Shown in pieces: positions 12,204 to 22,937 of a stretch of DNA of 64,000 nucleotides (the first letter of the stretch is position 1; every line of letters begins with the position of its first letter). The DNA lies in the NCBI GenBank assembly GCA_003013855.2, contig PVNU02000386.1:62001-126000 (forward strand), read 5' to 3'. Made by a program: the position numbers and the translations under genes. The stretch is from Liriodendron chinense (Eukaryota > Streptophyta > Magnoliopsida > Magnoliales > Magnoliaceae). Below the pieces are notes generated by a model. The model was not told the origin of the DNA and searched no databases. It saw only the letters and a program-made list of their open reading frames with translations.

Positions 12204-12215
12204 GGTTGGGGGGTG
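12204..12215 (+). promoter_or_regulatory. Polypurine-type tract before 3' LTR, copy A
   Basis: GGTTGGGGGGTG ends directly at the TG of the 3' LTR, the place where plus-strand primer is expected. It is preceded by AGCAAAAAGCT. Confidence 0.7.
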
Positions 12216-13854
12216 TGTTGAACCTCCAATTTATACATTGCATTGCCCATTACATGACATGGTTTGCATGATTTTCATGATTTAAAGGCCCATTTAACAC
12301 ATGTTTTGTGATTATAGGAATGAGAACGGACTTCACTCAATTAGAGACCAAAAAGGGGCCATTTGGAGCCTTTGATGAAGGCCCAAGGTGGACCAAAGAA
12401 AGAAGGAAGCAAAGAAAGAAGAAAATAAAAGAAAGAAAGGAAGAAAACAAGAAGAAAAAGAGACCGACCGGTCTTAACCGGTCGGCCAAGGAAGCCCGAC
12501 CGGTCTTGACCGGTCGGCCATGCTTGCTGGAGTAATGCCAAAGAGGGCCTGACCGGTCATGACCGGTCGGCCATGCAAGTTTCAGATTCCAGATTCTAAA
12601 ACAGCAATGTATTCCCGCACCTGGTTTTTTGGACCAGTTTTCTGGCTTGATCTTGATGATATTTGAAAATCCAACACATCCATGTCGAAGGGGAGCTCGA
12701 CGCCGAACTAACCCAAGTGGTTTTGTGTCGATCGGAGCTACGGATTGACCGTGGTGGCCAAAACAATACGAACTATCCAGAAAGTTTCAGATTTCGCTGT
12801 TCAACTCTGGGCCGGTCCAGAGGACTCATCATTGATGATATGAAGAATCTACTTTGACCATCTTTTAGAACACATCCATATATAAATAACCACAAAAGTT
12901 TCAGATCAAAAGGATGTGTGGTTTGATCGTACCGGTTGAAGAAAGATGGACCATCCAGAAAGCTCCAACTGCACAGAGTTTATAAAAGCCCTAATTGTTC
13001 TAATTTTCGGACCATATTCTGGGGTTGTTTTGGACAATCTAATCCATCCATCATGTAGAGGAGGAAGTTTTCTACCAATGTTCAAAATTTGAGATCAATC
13101 CAACCTCTGTACACTCCGGGGCGTTGAAAGCAAGATGACTGGTTCTGAAGGTACCCAAAGTGCGCGATTTTGAGAGGCGGTCGGTGATGTGATTGGTGGG
13201 CCCATTCAGAGAATAATCTTGGAAATCTAAATCATCTATGAGGAAGATCACATTACAAGGAAGCTACAAACCAAATTTGAAGGCAATCCGACCATTGGTT
13301 AAGCCGTACCAGGCGAAACAAATTCTGCTATGTTGCTGTACTATTGCTGCACTATAAAAGGAGGTGCTCTCTTCTATTCCAAATCAACCAAGGACGTGGG
13401 AAGCAAGGAGTTCAAGTCCCAGGAGGCTTCCTAGCCTCCTCCAGCTAGTTTTTCTTCCTTTTCTTAGTTCTAGTTCTAGTTTTAATATGCTTTTCCTTAG
13501 CTAGCCTCTTAGCTAGAGCTAGAGGTGAAATTTGTAGTTGGTTTCAATGCTTTAATTCTTTTATTTCAAGTACCCTTTTCTTAATTTTGGATTTTGAAGT
13601 TCTAGTTTGAATAAAGTTTGGTTTTTTAGAAGTTTTGTGAGAGTTTGTGTGCTCAGGACATGAGTTCCTTGCAATTCTCTAAGATTACCATGATTGGGTT
13701 GTTTGAATTTGAATTGTAGTAACCCTTGAGCATGCCATAGTCCATAGGCATGACTGTTACTCCGAAGGCTACAAGTTCAAGTTCTATGTGCTCCATTAGA
13801 ACTAGAAATCTGATTTCCAGATTTAAGTGGGACTGTTTGTGCTTGAATGTTATA
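12216..13854 (+). repeat. 3' LTR, copy A, truncated
   Basis: Matches the 5' LTR from its first base but stops after GAATGTTATA at 13854, where the 5' LTR continues for another 272 bases. It carries only three palindrome pairs (12466-12572) and a TATA box at 13353-13360. The sequence after 13854 is unrelated, so the LTR end and right target duplication are lost. Confidence 0.9.
12466..12572. repeat. ACCGGT palindrome array in 3' LTR, copy A (three pairs)
   Basis: Same array as at 7421-7560 but without the fourth pair and its spacer (32 bases). The first pair has GACC changed to AACC in its second half. Confidence 0.88.
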
Positions 13855-14399
13855 ATCATGATCTGATTGGTATGAGATACGTGTCATTGGAAGTATGGAG
13901 AATGAGGTTGCCTCCCACATGGATAGATGATTATGATGAATAGTTGCCTCTCATAAGGAGATATGAGTATAAACATACTATACATTGATAAGTGGCATTA
14001 CATGCACTACATCATGTTCATTGTTGCTTGGAGGACTACTCCGGAAGAGCTGTAGGTACTTACAGTATTAGGTGACCTAGAAACAATCTTGATGCCTACA
14101 AATAATGTAGAAGTCTGCCCTATGATGAAGGGAAGTGTAGGTTGATGGGATCCAACCTAAACAAATGGATGGTTTCTCTTATACCCACTTGATGCATCAT
14201 TTACATCATTTACATTCAATTTCATTATCTACATTAATTGCGTATCGATTCCTTATATAAATGCTTGTGTGCTATTTTAATTGTGACATGCATAACCATG
14301 ATGGGTTTACTCACTGGGTCTAAACAACTGGTGGTTTATTGATGGAAAACAATACAAAGGTAATCGAGGCCAATTTGTTGGAGCAACTACTAGAGAACT
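13855..14399. other. Unassigned sequence after truncated LTR
   Basis: No gene or known element recognised; AT-rich with simple words such as CATCATTTACATCATTTACA. A foldback-like piece starts near 14298. Confidence 0.35.
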
Positions 14400-14692
14400 A
14401 GGTACTCAACCATTAAAAGCTTCTCATGGGTCACAAAAGTTTTGGGTCAAGTTGATATTTGTTTGATATCTTCATCCCAGTATTTGTGACCTTTTCAGCA
14501 GGTTGGATGGAAAATAAACATTCCATTATCCTCCATGAAGCTTTTAATGGTGGGGATTTAATCACTACTATTTCTTGTGGTATGGTCCACCTAAGATTTG
14601 GATTTGCTTCATTTTTGGGATAATGCCCTAAAATGAGCTTTCAAATTGCATGGACAGTGTAGATGTAAGGTACGTACATCACGGTGGCCCCA
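14400..14692. mobile_element. F1 foldback element, left arm lost
   Basis: Centre (CAGGTTGGATGGAAAATAAA) and right arm (TGGTATGGTCCACCTAAGAT) ending ACATCACGGTGGCCCCACAG. A second terminal fragment with ACATACATCATGGTGGGACT follows at 14755-14785. Confidence 0.7.
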
Positions 14693-14874
14693 CAGTTGGG
14701 GATCCACTGACCTCAGTGGATCCGGGGTTCCACCCAAATCGCGCCTGTAAAAGACATACATCATGGTGGGACTCACAAAACTGTCTAGTACCCACCTCTC
14801 TGTTGTCAGCATCAATAGGTAATCTGCATCTATCAGCCTCTATAGGCAACGGAGAACCGTAACTGAGTAAATTG

Positions 14875-15312
14875 TGTGAGGCTCACCGTGACTTACCTTT
14901 ATTATCCGCACGGTCCATCTGTCTTAACAGATCATTTCAATAAACCAGCCCAAAATTGAAGCACATACAAATCTCAAGTGGACCACACCATAGGAAGCAA
15001 TGTGAATTGAAAGCTTACCTTTGAAAACTTATCGGGGGCACAAAAGTTTTGGATGAAACTGATGTTTTTGTGTTATCCCTTCGTCCATGTTTGTGTGACT
15101 TTATGAACATGTTGGATGACTAATAAACATCACTATGGGCCTTAGGAAGGTTTCAACGGTGAACATTATTATTATTCTTACATTTTCCATGGTGTGGTCC
15201 ACTTGAGATTTGGATATGATTCAATTTTGGGATCATGCCTTAAAATAATCTATCAAAATGGATGTATGGCATAGATAAGATACATACATTTATGGCAGGT
15301 CCCACAGATTTT
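14875..15312. mobile_element. F1 foldback element, near full length
   Basis: Both arms present, from GAGGCTCACCGTGACTTAC to GGCAGGTCCCACAG. The arms pair over most of their length and the centre has CATGTTGGATGACTAATAAA. Confidence 0.8.
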
Positions 15313-15372
15313 AGTCAGTACGGTTAATTGTTGTGAATAATTCAATATTAAAACCAAGTAGAAAACCTCTGA

Positions 15373-15600
15373 TAGGGTTGCATATCGATTCGATCAATTC
15401 GATTTTGGATGAAATTGAAATTGAATTGATCTTAAATTTTTGAAATTGAAATTGAAATTGAATTGATCTTAATTTTGAAATTTTGAATTGGAATTGAATT
15501 AACCTTTTTTTTTTTTAAATTGAATTGAGATTGAATTGATGAATTTTTTTATTCAATGTGATTCAATTTTTCACACATTGCAATTTGAAAACTTATAGGT
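15373..15600. mobile_element. hAT-like end with low-complexity interior
   Basis: Starts TAGGGTTGCATATCGATTCG and continues as degenerate repeats of GAAATTGAATTGATC. The start resembles the TAGGGCTGCACA ends of the element at 36322. Its partner may be the inverted end at 17505-17519. Confidence 0.45.
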
Positions 15601-15724
15601 TTTGTAGGTTTGGATTTTATTGTACCTCAAATAGTAATATTAGTAGAAATACTTCTGAAAACATATGTATAATAACTAGTCAATACATGAAAATTAAAAA
15701 GATCATATTGATCCAAAGCTTTTG

Positions 15725-15890
15725 AGGCCCAAAAAATGTTTTTAACGGTTATTCATCACTCTTTCTCTTGGTATGGTCCACCTGAGATTTGATCTTCTTA
15801 TAATTTTGGATCATATCCTAAAATGAGACATAAAATTAGATGGATGTAATGGATATACAAAAAATACATCAAGGTAGGCCCCACACGGTA
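15725..15890. mobile_element. F1 right-arm fragment
   Basis: Right arm only, from GAGGCCCAAAAAATG through GGTATGGTCCACCTGAGATT to AAGGTAGGCCCCACACGG. Confidence 0.65.
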
Positions 15891-15994
15891 GGGGTAACAC
15901 TTACTAAGTTGTTACAAACGTAACACTTAATTCACTCTTGGGTGAACTTCAAATTGCATACTAAGTTATTACGCTTTTGTCATACTGAGTAAAC

Positions 15995-16430
15995 TTATTT
16001 GGGCCTACTTTGAATGCATTTGGTTTACCATACCATCCATTTGTTTTGCCTGCTTATTTTAGCCGTTGAGCCCAAAATTGAAGCATATCTGAAACTTGGG
16101 TAGACCATGCCACATGAAACAGTGGGAATAATGATTTCCACCGTTGAAACCTTCATAGGGCCCATAGTGACATTTATTTGTCATCCAACCTGTTCGTAAG
16201 ATCAGGTAGACATGTATGAATGAAAAACACAAATATCAGCTTGATTCAAAACTTCTATGCCTTGCAATAATTTTTCAATGATAGAGGTTCAATTCACATT
16301 GTTTCCTGTGGTGTGTGCCACTTGAGCTTTGTATATGCGTTAATTTTGGGCTTCAGCCATAAAATTATCTTTTAAAGTGGATGAACGGAGTGGATAAAAT
16401 GAATAAATCACCGTGGGCCCCATAGAGTTT
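15995..16430. mobile_element. F1 foldback element, full length
   Basis: Left arm TTGGGCCTACTTTGAATG, centre GTCATCCAACCTGTTCGTAA, right arm ending ACCGTGGGCCCCATAGAGT. Flanks carry GAGTAAACT/GAGTTTACTCAGTA, as in the subfamily at 35634-36148. Confidence 0.8.
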
Positions 16431-16526
16431 ACTCAGTACTCCAAGCGCATTGAGTTACTTAGTACGCAATCCAATTCGTCTTGGACTCTTGGGTGGGCGC
16501 GAATATGCAAAAGGGTGGTTTCAAAG

Positions 16527-16783
16527 CTTTGTGGCCCCACCATGGTGTATGCGTTTTATTTAGGCCCTCCATCCATTTTCCATCTGATTCTAAGATATTA
16601 TTCAAAAAATGAGACATCCAAATCTCAAGCGGACCACACCACAAGAAAGCAGTGGGGGATTGACACTTATTGTTGAAAACTTTTTGGGGCCTTAGAAGTT
16701 TGGTATCAAGTTGATGTTTGTTTTTTCCCTTCCTCAAGGTCTATATATATATATATATATCAAGTTGAAGTTTGGTATCAAGT

Positions 16784-16843
<60 letters not shown>

Positions 16844-17290
16844 AAATCAATTTTATATATGTATATATACAGATCAATTTGATTTTCGATTTGATTCAAT
16901 CGTTCAAAACCGAAAATTGAAATTGAATTTTTAAAATAAAAAAAAAAACTGAATTGAATTAATCTTGGAGAATAATTCGATTTGATTCGATTTGATTCAA
17001 TCGATACTTTTTGGGGCCTTAGAAGTTTGGTATCAAGCCGATTCGATTTTTCCCTTCCTCAAGGTCTATGTGACCTTATCAACAGGTTGGATGGCAAATA
17101 AACATTGCAATGGGCCCTAGTAAGAATTTAATGGTGGACGTTCAATCCCCATTGTTTTGCTATGGTGTGGTAATATGAGATATATATCTTTCTAATTTTT
17201 GAAAATTTTCCTTAAATTCAGATGTAAAAATGGATGAACGGCATAGATAAAACACACTATGATGTATCTATTTCATCCATACCGTCTCTA
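16527..17290. mobile_element. F1 element disrupted by microsatellite and low-complexity insertion
   Basis: Left arm 16527-16740, then (TA)n and GATTTGATTCAATCG-type sequence, then centre and right arm 17005-17290. The junction segment TTTTTGGGGCCTTAGAAGTT occurs on both sides (16681 and 17008), so about 60 bases were duplicated around the insertion. Confidence 0.65.
16742..16841. repeat. (TA)n microsatellites
   Basis: TA runs at 16742-16760 and 16789-16841, separated by a short repeated piece of the host element (TTTGGTATCAAGTTGATG). Confidence 0.95.
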
Positions 17291-17519
17291 TATATATATA
17301 TATATATATATCCAATTCAATTTTATCAATCGATTCAATTCGATACAGATCAATTTGATTTTCGATTTGATTCAATCGTTCAAAACCGAAAATTGAAATT
17401 GAATTTTTTTTTTTTAAAACTGAATTGAATTAATCTTGGAGAACAATTTGATTCGATTCGATTTGTTCGATTTGATTCAATCGATAAATTAATCATAAAT
17501 TGAATTGTGTGCAGCCCTA
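16842..17519. repeat. Paired low-complexity GATTTGATTCAATCG segments
   Basis: The segments 16842-17003 and 17312-17490 are similar to each other, each following a (TA)n run. The second ends GTGTGCAGCCCTA at 17519, the inverted form of the TAGGG start at 15373. Confidence 0.6.
17288..17311. repeat. (TA)n microsatellite
   Basis: About 12 TA units directly after CCGTCTC. Confidence 0.95.
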
Positions 17520-17522
17520 ACC

Positions 17523-18056
17523 TTGGACGCGGATTACCTGCAAAAGCCTTTCACAAGCATCTCCTGCACTCGGAATCTAGGTGGGGCCCACCATGATGTT
17601 TGTGAGAAATCTACGCCGTCCAAACGTTTTGTGAGATCATTTTAGGTGTTGCGACAAAAAAATGAATAGTATCCAAGACATAAGTGGGCTGAAAAAGTGA
17701 CAATTGAATTTCCACAGTTGAAATATTCGTGGGGCCACAGAAGTTTTGAATCAGGATCATATTTTTTTTCTTCAGTTCATCTTAGTAGTAATTACATTAT
17801 GAACGGTATGGATGGCATATAAACATCACTGCGGACCTCATAGAGGTTTCAACGGTAGAAATTTCCCTAGCCATCTTTTGCTTTAGTGCAGCCCACTTGA
17901 GTCTTGTATCCTGTTCATTTTTTGTCGCAACATCTAAAATGATCTCACAAAATGGTTGGACGTCATAGATTTTTCTCACAAACATCACGGTGGGCCCCAC
18001 GTAGATTTCAAGCACAAGAGATGCCTGAGAAATGCTTTCCCACGCAATCCGCATCC
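17523..18056. mobile_element. F1 foldback element, GCGGATT-ended subfamily
   Basis: Ends GGACGCGGATTACCTGC and GCAATCCGCATCC, with long arms in between (GGTGGGGCCCACCATGATGT against CACGGTGGGCCCCACGTAG). Complete but without an obvious target duplication. Confidence 0.8.
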
Positions 18057-18061
18057 AAAAA

Positions 18062-18182
18062 CCTCTTTTGCTGCTCTGATTGGTCCAACTCAGCCTAACT
18101 TAGTCAGAGCTGAGGCTGAGTTGGACCAACCAGAGAGGTGACGAGTAGGATTTCGGTTTTAACAGAGGATCTGGATTCCATG
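18062..18182. mobile_element. Small foldback element (F2-like)
   Basis: CTGATTGGTCCAACTCAGCC at 18077 pairs with GGCTGAGTTGGACCAACCAG near 18115-18135. The right end carries AGAGGATCTGGATTCC. Confidence 0.6.
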
Positions 18183-18612
18183 CTTGTGGCTGTGTGGAGC
18201 CCATTGAGATGTCAGTGACAAATCAAATCCATCCACCTGTTTTGAAAGACTACACTAGGAAACCCATGTAGGCCATACCAAACGAAACAGTAGGGATTGA
18301 ACGTCAGTATTGTATTAGGATGATATTCGTTCCTACAATTTACGTGTGGTAAAAACCTTATGAACGGTTTGGATGGAATATAAACATCATGGTCAGCTCT
18401 GGGAAGGTTTCAACGGTGAACACTGCTTTTCCCACTGTTTTTTTAGTGTGGCCCAACTGAGTTTTGGATATTTCATATTTAACATTTTGTTCTAATGTGG
18501 TCTTTCAAAACAAATGGACCGAGTGGATTTATCATGTCCATCTCTGTGGACCCCACACAGCCTCGGGAGCAAAGATATTTGTGTGTGCCCTTGGTCACAG
18601 GCAATCCACTCC
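18183..18612. mobile_element. F1-related foldback, GGTCACAGGCAATCC subfamily
   Basis: Left arm from GCTGTGTGGAGCCCATTGAG, right arm to GGACCCCACACAGCCTCGGG and CACAGGCAATCCACTCCC. A matching terminal fragment, inverted, lies at 48037-48130. Confidence 0.7.
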
Positions 18613-18994
18613 CATCCGCATCCAGACGCGGATTCCCTAGAAAGCCTTTCGTAAGAAGCTGGAACCTAGGTGGGGCCCACCGTGATGTTGGTGAGAAATA
18701 CACCACATCCATCCGTTTTGTGAGATTGTTTTAGGACATGAGAACAAAAATGAGCCGGATGCATGACTCAAGTGGACCGCACTAAAGGAAAAGGTGGGTA
18801 GGGTAATTCCCACCATTGAAACATACCTGGTCCACAGTAATATTTATATGCCATCCATGCTGTTCATAACGTCATTCCTATTGGGACGAACTGAAAAACA
18901 CAAATATTAGCCTGATTCAAAACTTTTGTGGCCCAACGAATATTTCAACTGTGGACGTTCAATTCTCACGTTTTTGGCCCAGTTGAGTCTTGTA

Positions 18995-19036
18995 TGTTAT
19001 ATATTATTGTTTCAAAATAATTTAAAATGAAATATT
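18995..19036 (+). repeat. Remnant of copia 5' LTR
   Basis: TGTTATATATTATTGTTTCA and the next 22 bases equal the first 42 of the 3' LTR at 22938. Identity stops where gag-like sequence begins. Confidence 0.9.
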
Positions 19037-19039
19037 GGA

Positions 19040-19235
19040 AAATATTTCAAGAGATGGAAGCAGAAACTGAAATTTGCATTAGACACACTTAAGGTGTCAT
19101 ATGTTTTCCAATGATGCCAATTGCAAAGCCAATGAAAATTTCAGTTTAATGCAAAAAAGAAAAAAGAAAAAACCAATATGCATACTCTTAAGAAAAAAGA
19201 AAAAGAAAAAAGGCAAATGAAATATTGGAAAGCCA
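19040..19235 (+). pseudogene. Copia gag N-terminal remnant and joint
   Basis: From 19046 a frame reads FKRWKQKLKFALDTLKV, typical of the copia gag N-terminal helix region. It is in a different frame from the zinc-knuckle frame and separated from it by A-rich, partly repeated sequence (GAAAAAAGGCAAATG twice), so most of gag is deleted. Confidence 0.6.
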
Positions 19236-22200
19236 ATGAAAAAGAAAAAAGGCAAATGTTTTCATTGTAAAAAACCTGGGCATCATATTGGAAAATGTAG
19301 ACTGAAAAAGAAAGAATCCAAAGCTCAGGTTAATCTTGCAGAACAAGATGTGGGAGATGTGATAACCGCCGTTGTGTCAGAAGTAAACTTAGTAAACAAT
19401 ATGCATTGGGTACTAGATACCGGGCCTACTCGTCACATATGCAAAGATCGAAGCATGTTTGCCTCCTATCAAGATGAAGAACAGGTGTTCATGGGAAATG
19501 CCCGTACTTCCTCAGTTGTTGGAAAAAGGAAAGTGTTGTTGAAGCTCACATCTGGAAAGACTTTTGCTCTAAACGATGTTCTGCATGTACCTGAGATTCG
19601 AAGGAATCTAGTTTCTGGATCTCTCCTGAATAAAGTTGGAATCAAGTTGGTGTTCGACTCAGATAAACTTGTACTCACTAAGAATGGAGTATTTCTGGAA
19701 AATGGTTATTGTTGTGATGGGCTTTTTATTCTGAATGTAATAGTTAATGATATGAATAATAAGAATTCTAGTTCTGCTTATGTTATTGAGTCACTTAGCT
19801 TATGGCATAAAAGACTAGGACATATAAATGCAGGCTACATAAAAAGAATGAAAATGTTGGGTTTAATACCTAACTTATCAAATAATGAATTAGACAAATG
19901 TGAGACATGTGTAGAATCTAAATTTCATAAAAAATCATTCAAACCTGTAATTCGACACACTGAAACTCTTTAATTAATTCACAGTGATCTTTGTGATTTT
20001 AAAAATCACATGTCTAAAAATGAAAAAATGTATTATATTACCTTTGTAGATGATCACTCAAGATTCACTAAAATATATTTACTGAGAAATAAAGATGAAG
20101 CAGTAGAATCTTTTATTACATATAAGACAGAAGTTGAAAATCAACTTAATAAGAAAATTAAACGTTTAAGGTCAGATATGGGAGGTGAATATGAATCCTT
20201 AATGTTTAAAGAATTTTGTGAAAAGAATGATATTATTCATGAAACCACTGCACCTTATACTCCTGAACAAAATGGTATAACAAAAAGAAAAAATAGGACA
20301 TTAAAAGAAATGATGAATGCAATATTAATTAGTTCAGGATTAGCATCCAATATGTGGGGAGAAGCAATACTCTCTGCTTGCTATATTCAAAACAGAATAC
20401 CAATGAAATCAACAGGAAAAACACCTTATGAAATTTGGAAAGGTTATCCACCTAGTTTTAAATACATTAAAGTGTGGGGGTGTCTTGCTAAAGTAGGACT
20501 ACCTGAACCTAAGAAAAGGAAATTAGATCCTAAAACAACAGACTGTGTATTTATAGGATACGCTAACAACAGTGCAGCTTATAGGTTCTTGGTTCTAAAA
20601 TCTAAAGATAATATTTTAGATCCTTTTACTATAATTGAGGCAAGAGATACAGAATTCTTTGAAAATGAATTTCCTATGAAATTAATATCAAAAGAAATAG
20701 AAGAGACTATTAATCCAAATGTTGCCTCAACTAGTAGGAATATAGAAAAAGAAAATGAAGAAGAAATAGAACCTAGAAGAAGTGTCAGAGTTAGAAAGGA
20801 ACCTAACTTAGGAGATGGAATATTTAAGTATGTATACTTACTAGAAGAAGATCCTCAGACTTATTCAGAAACTGTTAGTTCGCCAGATGCTTCTTTATGA
20901 AAAGAAGCTATTAAAAATGAACTAGAATCTATTATGTCAAATAATACATGAGAATTAGTAGATTTACCACCTGGTAATAAAACAATAGGTTGTAAATAGG
21001 TCTTTAGGAAAAAGATGAAACCAGATGGAACCATTGATAAATTCAAGGCAAGACTAGTAGCTAAAGGTTTTAGACAAAAAGAAGGAATTGATTATTTTGA
21101 TACTTATTCCCCAGTGGTTAGAATGTCTTCTATCAGAATCCTCATAACTATTGCCTCTATATTTAAGTTAATAATACATCAGATGGATGTTAAAACTGCT
21201 TTCTTAAATAGAGAATTGGAAGAAGAAATATACATGGATCAACCTGAGGGCTATATAATAAAAGGAAAAGAAAACAAAGTTTGTAAACTAATTAGATCTT
21301 TATATGGTCTAAAGCAAGCTCCTAAGCAATGGCATGAGAAATTTGATAATGTTTTAAAATCAAATGGATTTAAAATAAATGATGCAAATAGATGTGTGTA
21401 TAGTAAATTTATAGGAAATGAAGGAGTAATAATTTATTTATATGTAGATGACATGCTCATCTTTGGAACTAATATTAAGATAGTTAAATCCACCAAGAAG
21501 TTCTTGTCATCTAAATTTAACATGAAAGACTTAGGTGAAGCTAATATGATTCTAAGCATAAAAGTAATCAGAAAAGGTGAATGTTTTATCCTTTCACAAT
21601 CTCATTACATTAAAAAAATGTTAAAAAGTTTTGATCACTTTAACAATATGCCTATTAGTACTCCTTATGACTATACTATACATCTAAAGAAGAATACAGG
21701 TGATTGTGTATCACAATTAGAATATTCTAAAATAATTGGAAGCCTCATGTACTTAATGAATTGTACTAGACCTGATATAGCCTATGCAGTAAATATGATG
21801 AATAGATATACACATAATCCTGGACATGAACATTGGAATGCTTTATCTAGAATACTAAGGTATTTAAAAGGTACAATTGAATATGGTATACATTACTATG
21901 GTTTTCCCGCTGTATTAGAGGGATACAGCGATGCTAACTGAATTAGTGATTCAGATAAAACTAAATCCACAAGTGGATATGTTTTTACCTTAGGTGGAGG
22001 AGCTATTTCTTGGAAATCCACCAAACAGACATGTATAGCTCGATCCACTATGGAATCCGAGTTTATAGCATTGGAGAAAGCAGGCACAGAAGCCGAATGT
22101 CTAAGAAATCTTTTGGCTGACATTCCTTTGTGGTCTAAGCCTGTAGTAGCAATATCATTACATTGTGATTGTCAAGCAGTAATAGCTAAGGCTAAAAGTA

Positions 22201-22442
22201 AAATATATAATGGCAAGAGTAGACATATCAAACTCCGACTTAATATAGTGAGACACTTGTTAAATAACGGAGTAATATCCATTGATTTTGTGAGATCAGA
22301 AAAGAATTTGGCAGATCCTCTGACAAAAGGACTATCTAAGAAGATAGTCTTAGAAACATCGAAGGAAATGAGATTAAGCTCAATATTATGTGTTACCAGT
22401 GTTAGCAACGCAACCTATACAAATGGAGATCCCATGCGGTAG
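19236..22442 (+). pseudogene. Copia gag-pol polyprotein with five nonsense codons
   Basis: One continuous frame contains, in order: a zinc knuckle (C-x2-C-x4-H-x4-C) at 19257-19298, an aspartic protease motif DTG at about 19416, the GAG-pre-integrase LWHKRLGH at about 19800, the integrase core, RT with YVDD at 21441-21452, and an RNase H end. In-frame stops lie at 19971 (TAA), 20898 (TGA), 20949 (TGA), 20997 (TAG) and 21939 (TGA). The last four sit where copia proteins have Trp, so each is TGG changed by G to A. The third acidic residue of the integrase D-D-35-E triad is Lys (20283-20285). The RNase H part after 21941 is open. Nearest lineage within copia not assigned. Confidence 0.93.
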
Positions 22443-22937
22443 GTTTTCAAATGGGTACACAACAAGACACTTGGAAACGTATAAGCATTGCCCTGAATAA
22501 GTCCTGTTCTATGGTGTAGGCAATGCAAGCAGCAACGAAGAAGGTTGAGTTTAAACTCTTAATGAATCCATATGTCAAAATTTTAGTGGTGTATTCAGTT
22601 GCTGCATACACTTGATGGAATTCACCTATATGAGTGTGGAAGAGGGGCCGCTTCCTATGAGAATTTGAGCAAATTCTCTAGAGCACTCATGAAATCCAAG
22701 AAATAATGCATCGCTAAAAAGCACCAAATCGCAGAACCACTTGTAGCGGGAAGAAATGTGTGAGTTGCTTGTATACGTGATCTACACTCAAAGGAGTCTT
22801 GTTTAAGACTATGTCACCTGACTCCTGTAGACCTCTCTTGCATACTCTAAGTGTCGATTTAAGTCAAATTGGCATCGACATTAAGCGCAACTATTTTTGT
22901 TTAACTCGAAGGATTTATTTTAAATCATGTGGGGGAT
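22443..22937 (+). other. Copia 3' untranslated region and polypurine tract
   Basis: No ORF. Ends in ATCATGTGGGGGA (22925-22936), the purine tract expected right before the 3' LTR. Confidence 0.75.

Larger units (their letters stand above)
11099..12215 (+). other. 3' non-coding region of the LTR element, copy A
   Basis: No ORF. Contains ATTGAGGACAATGCAAG at about 11264, a G-rich tract at 11285-11296 and a purine-rich stretch at 11700-11760. It ends in the tract that abuts the 3' LTR. Confidence 0.6.
1..13743 (+). repeat. Large direct duplication, copy A
   Basis: This block matches 50230-64000 base for base apart from scattered substitutions and small indels. The coordinate offset starts at 50229 and drops to 50224 at a poly-A tract (24 A at 4735-4758 against 19 at 54964-54982). 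It then wanders between 50223 and 50225, and becomes 50257 after a 32-base deletion in copy A near 12573. Sampled stretches differ by about 0.3 to 1.3%. The left edge coincides with the window start, so the true left boundary is not visible. Confidence 0.97.
7171..13854 (+). mobile_element. Non-autonomous LTR retrotransposon, copy A
   Basis: A 5' LTR (7171-9110), a tRNA-Asp-type primer site six bases after it, one ORF of 573 residues, a G-rich tract before the 3' LTR and a 3' LTR starting at 12216 make a recognisable LTR retrotransposon of about 6.7 kb. No protease, RT, RNase H or integrase frame exists between the LTRs, so it depends on an autonomous partner. The primer type, the gag-leader-like motif in the ORF and the G-rich tract after the ORF point to the Athila/Tat side of Ty3/gypsy, which is inference. 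The 3' LTR lacks its last 270 or so bases, so no target duplication can be read. Confidence 0.9.

Noticed and set aside
16711..17428. Open frames with Tyr-Ile runs
   Set aside because: They translate (TA)n microsatellites, as do those at 27391, 27920 and 29801.
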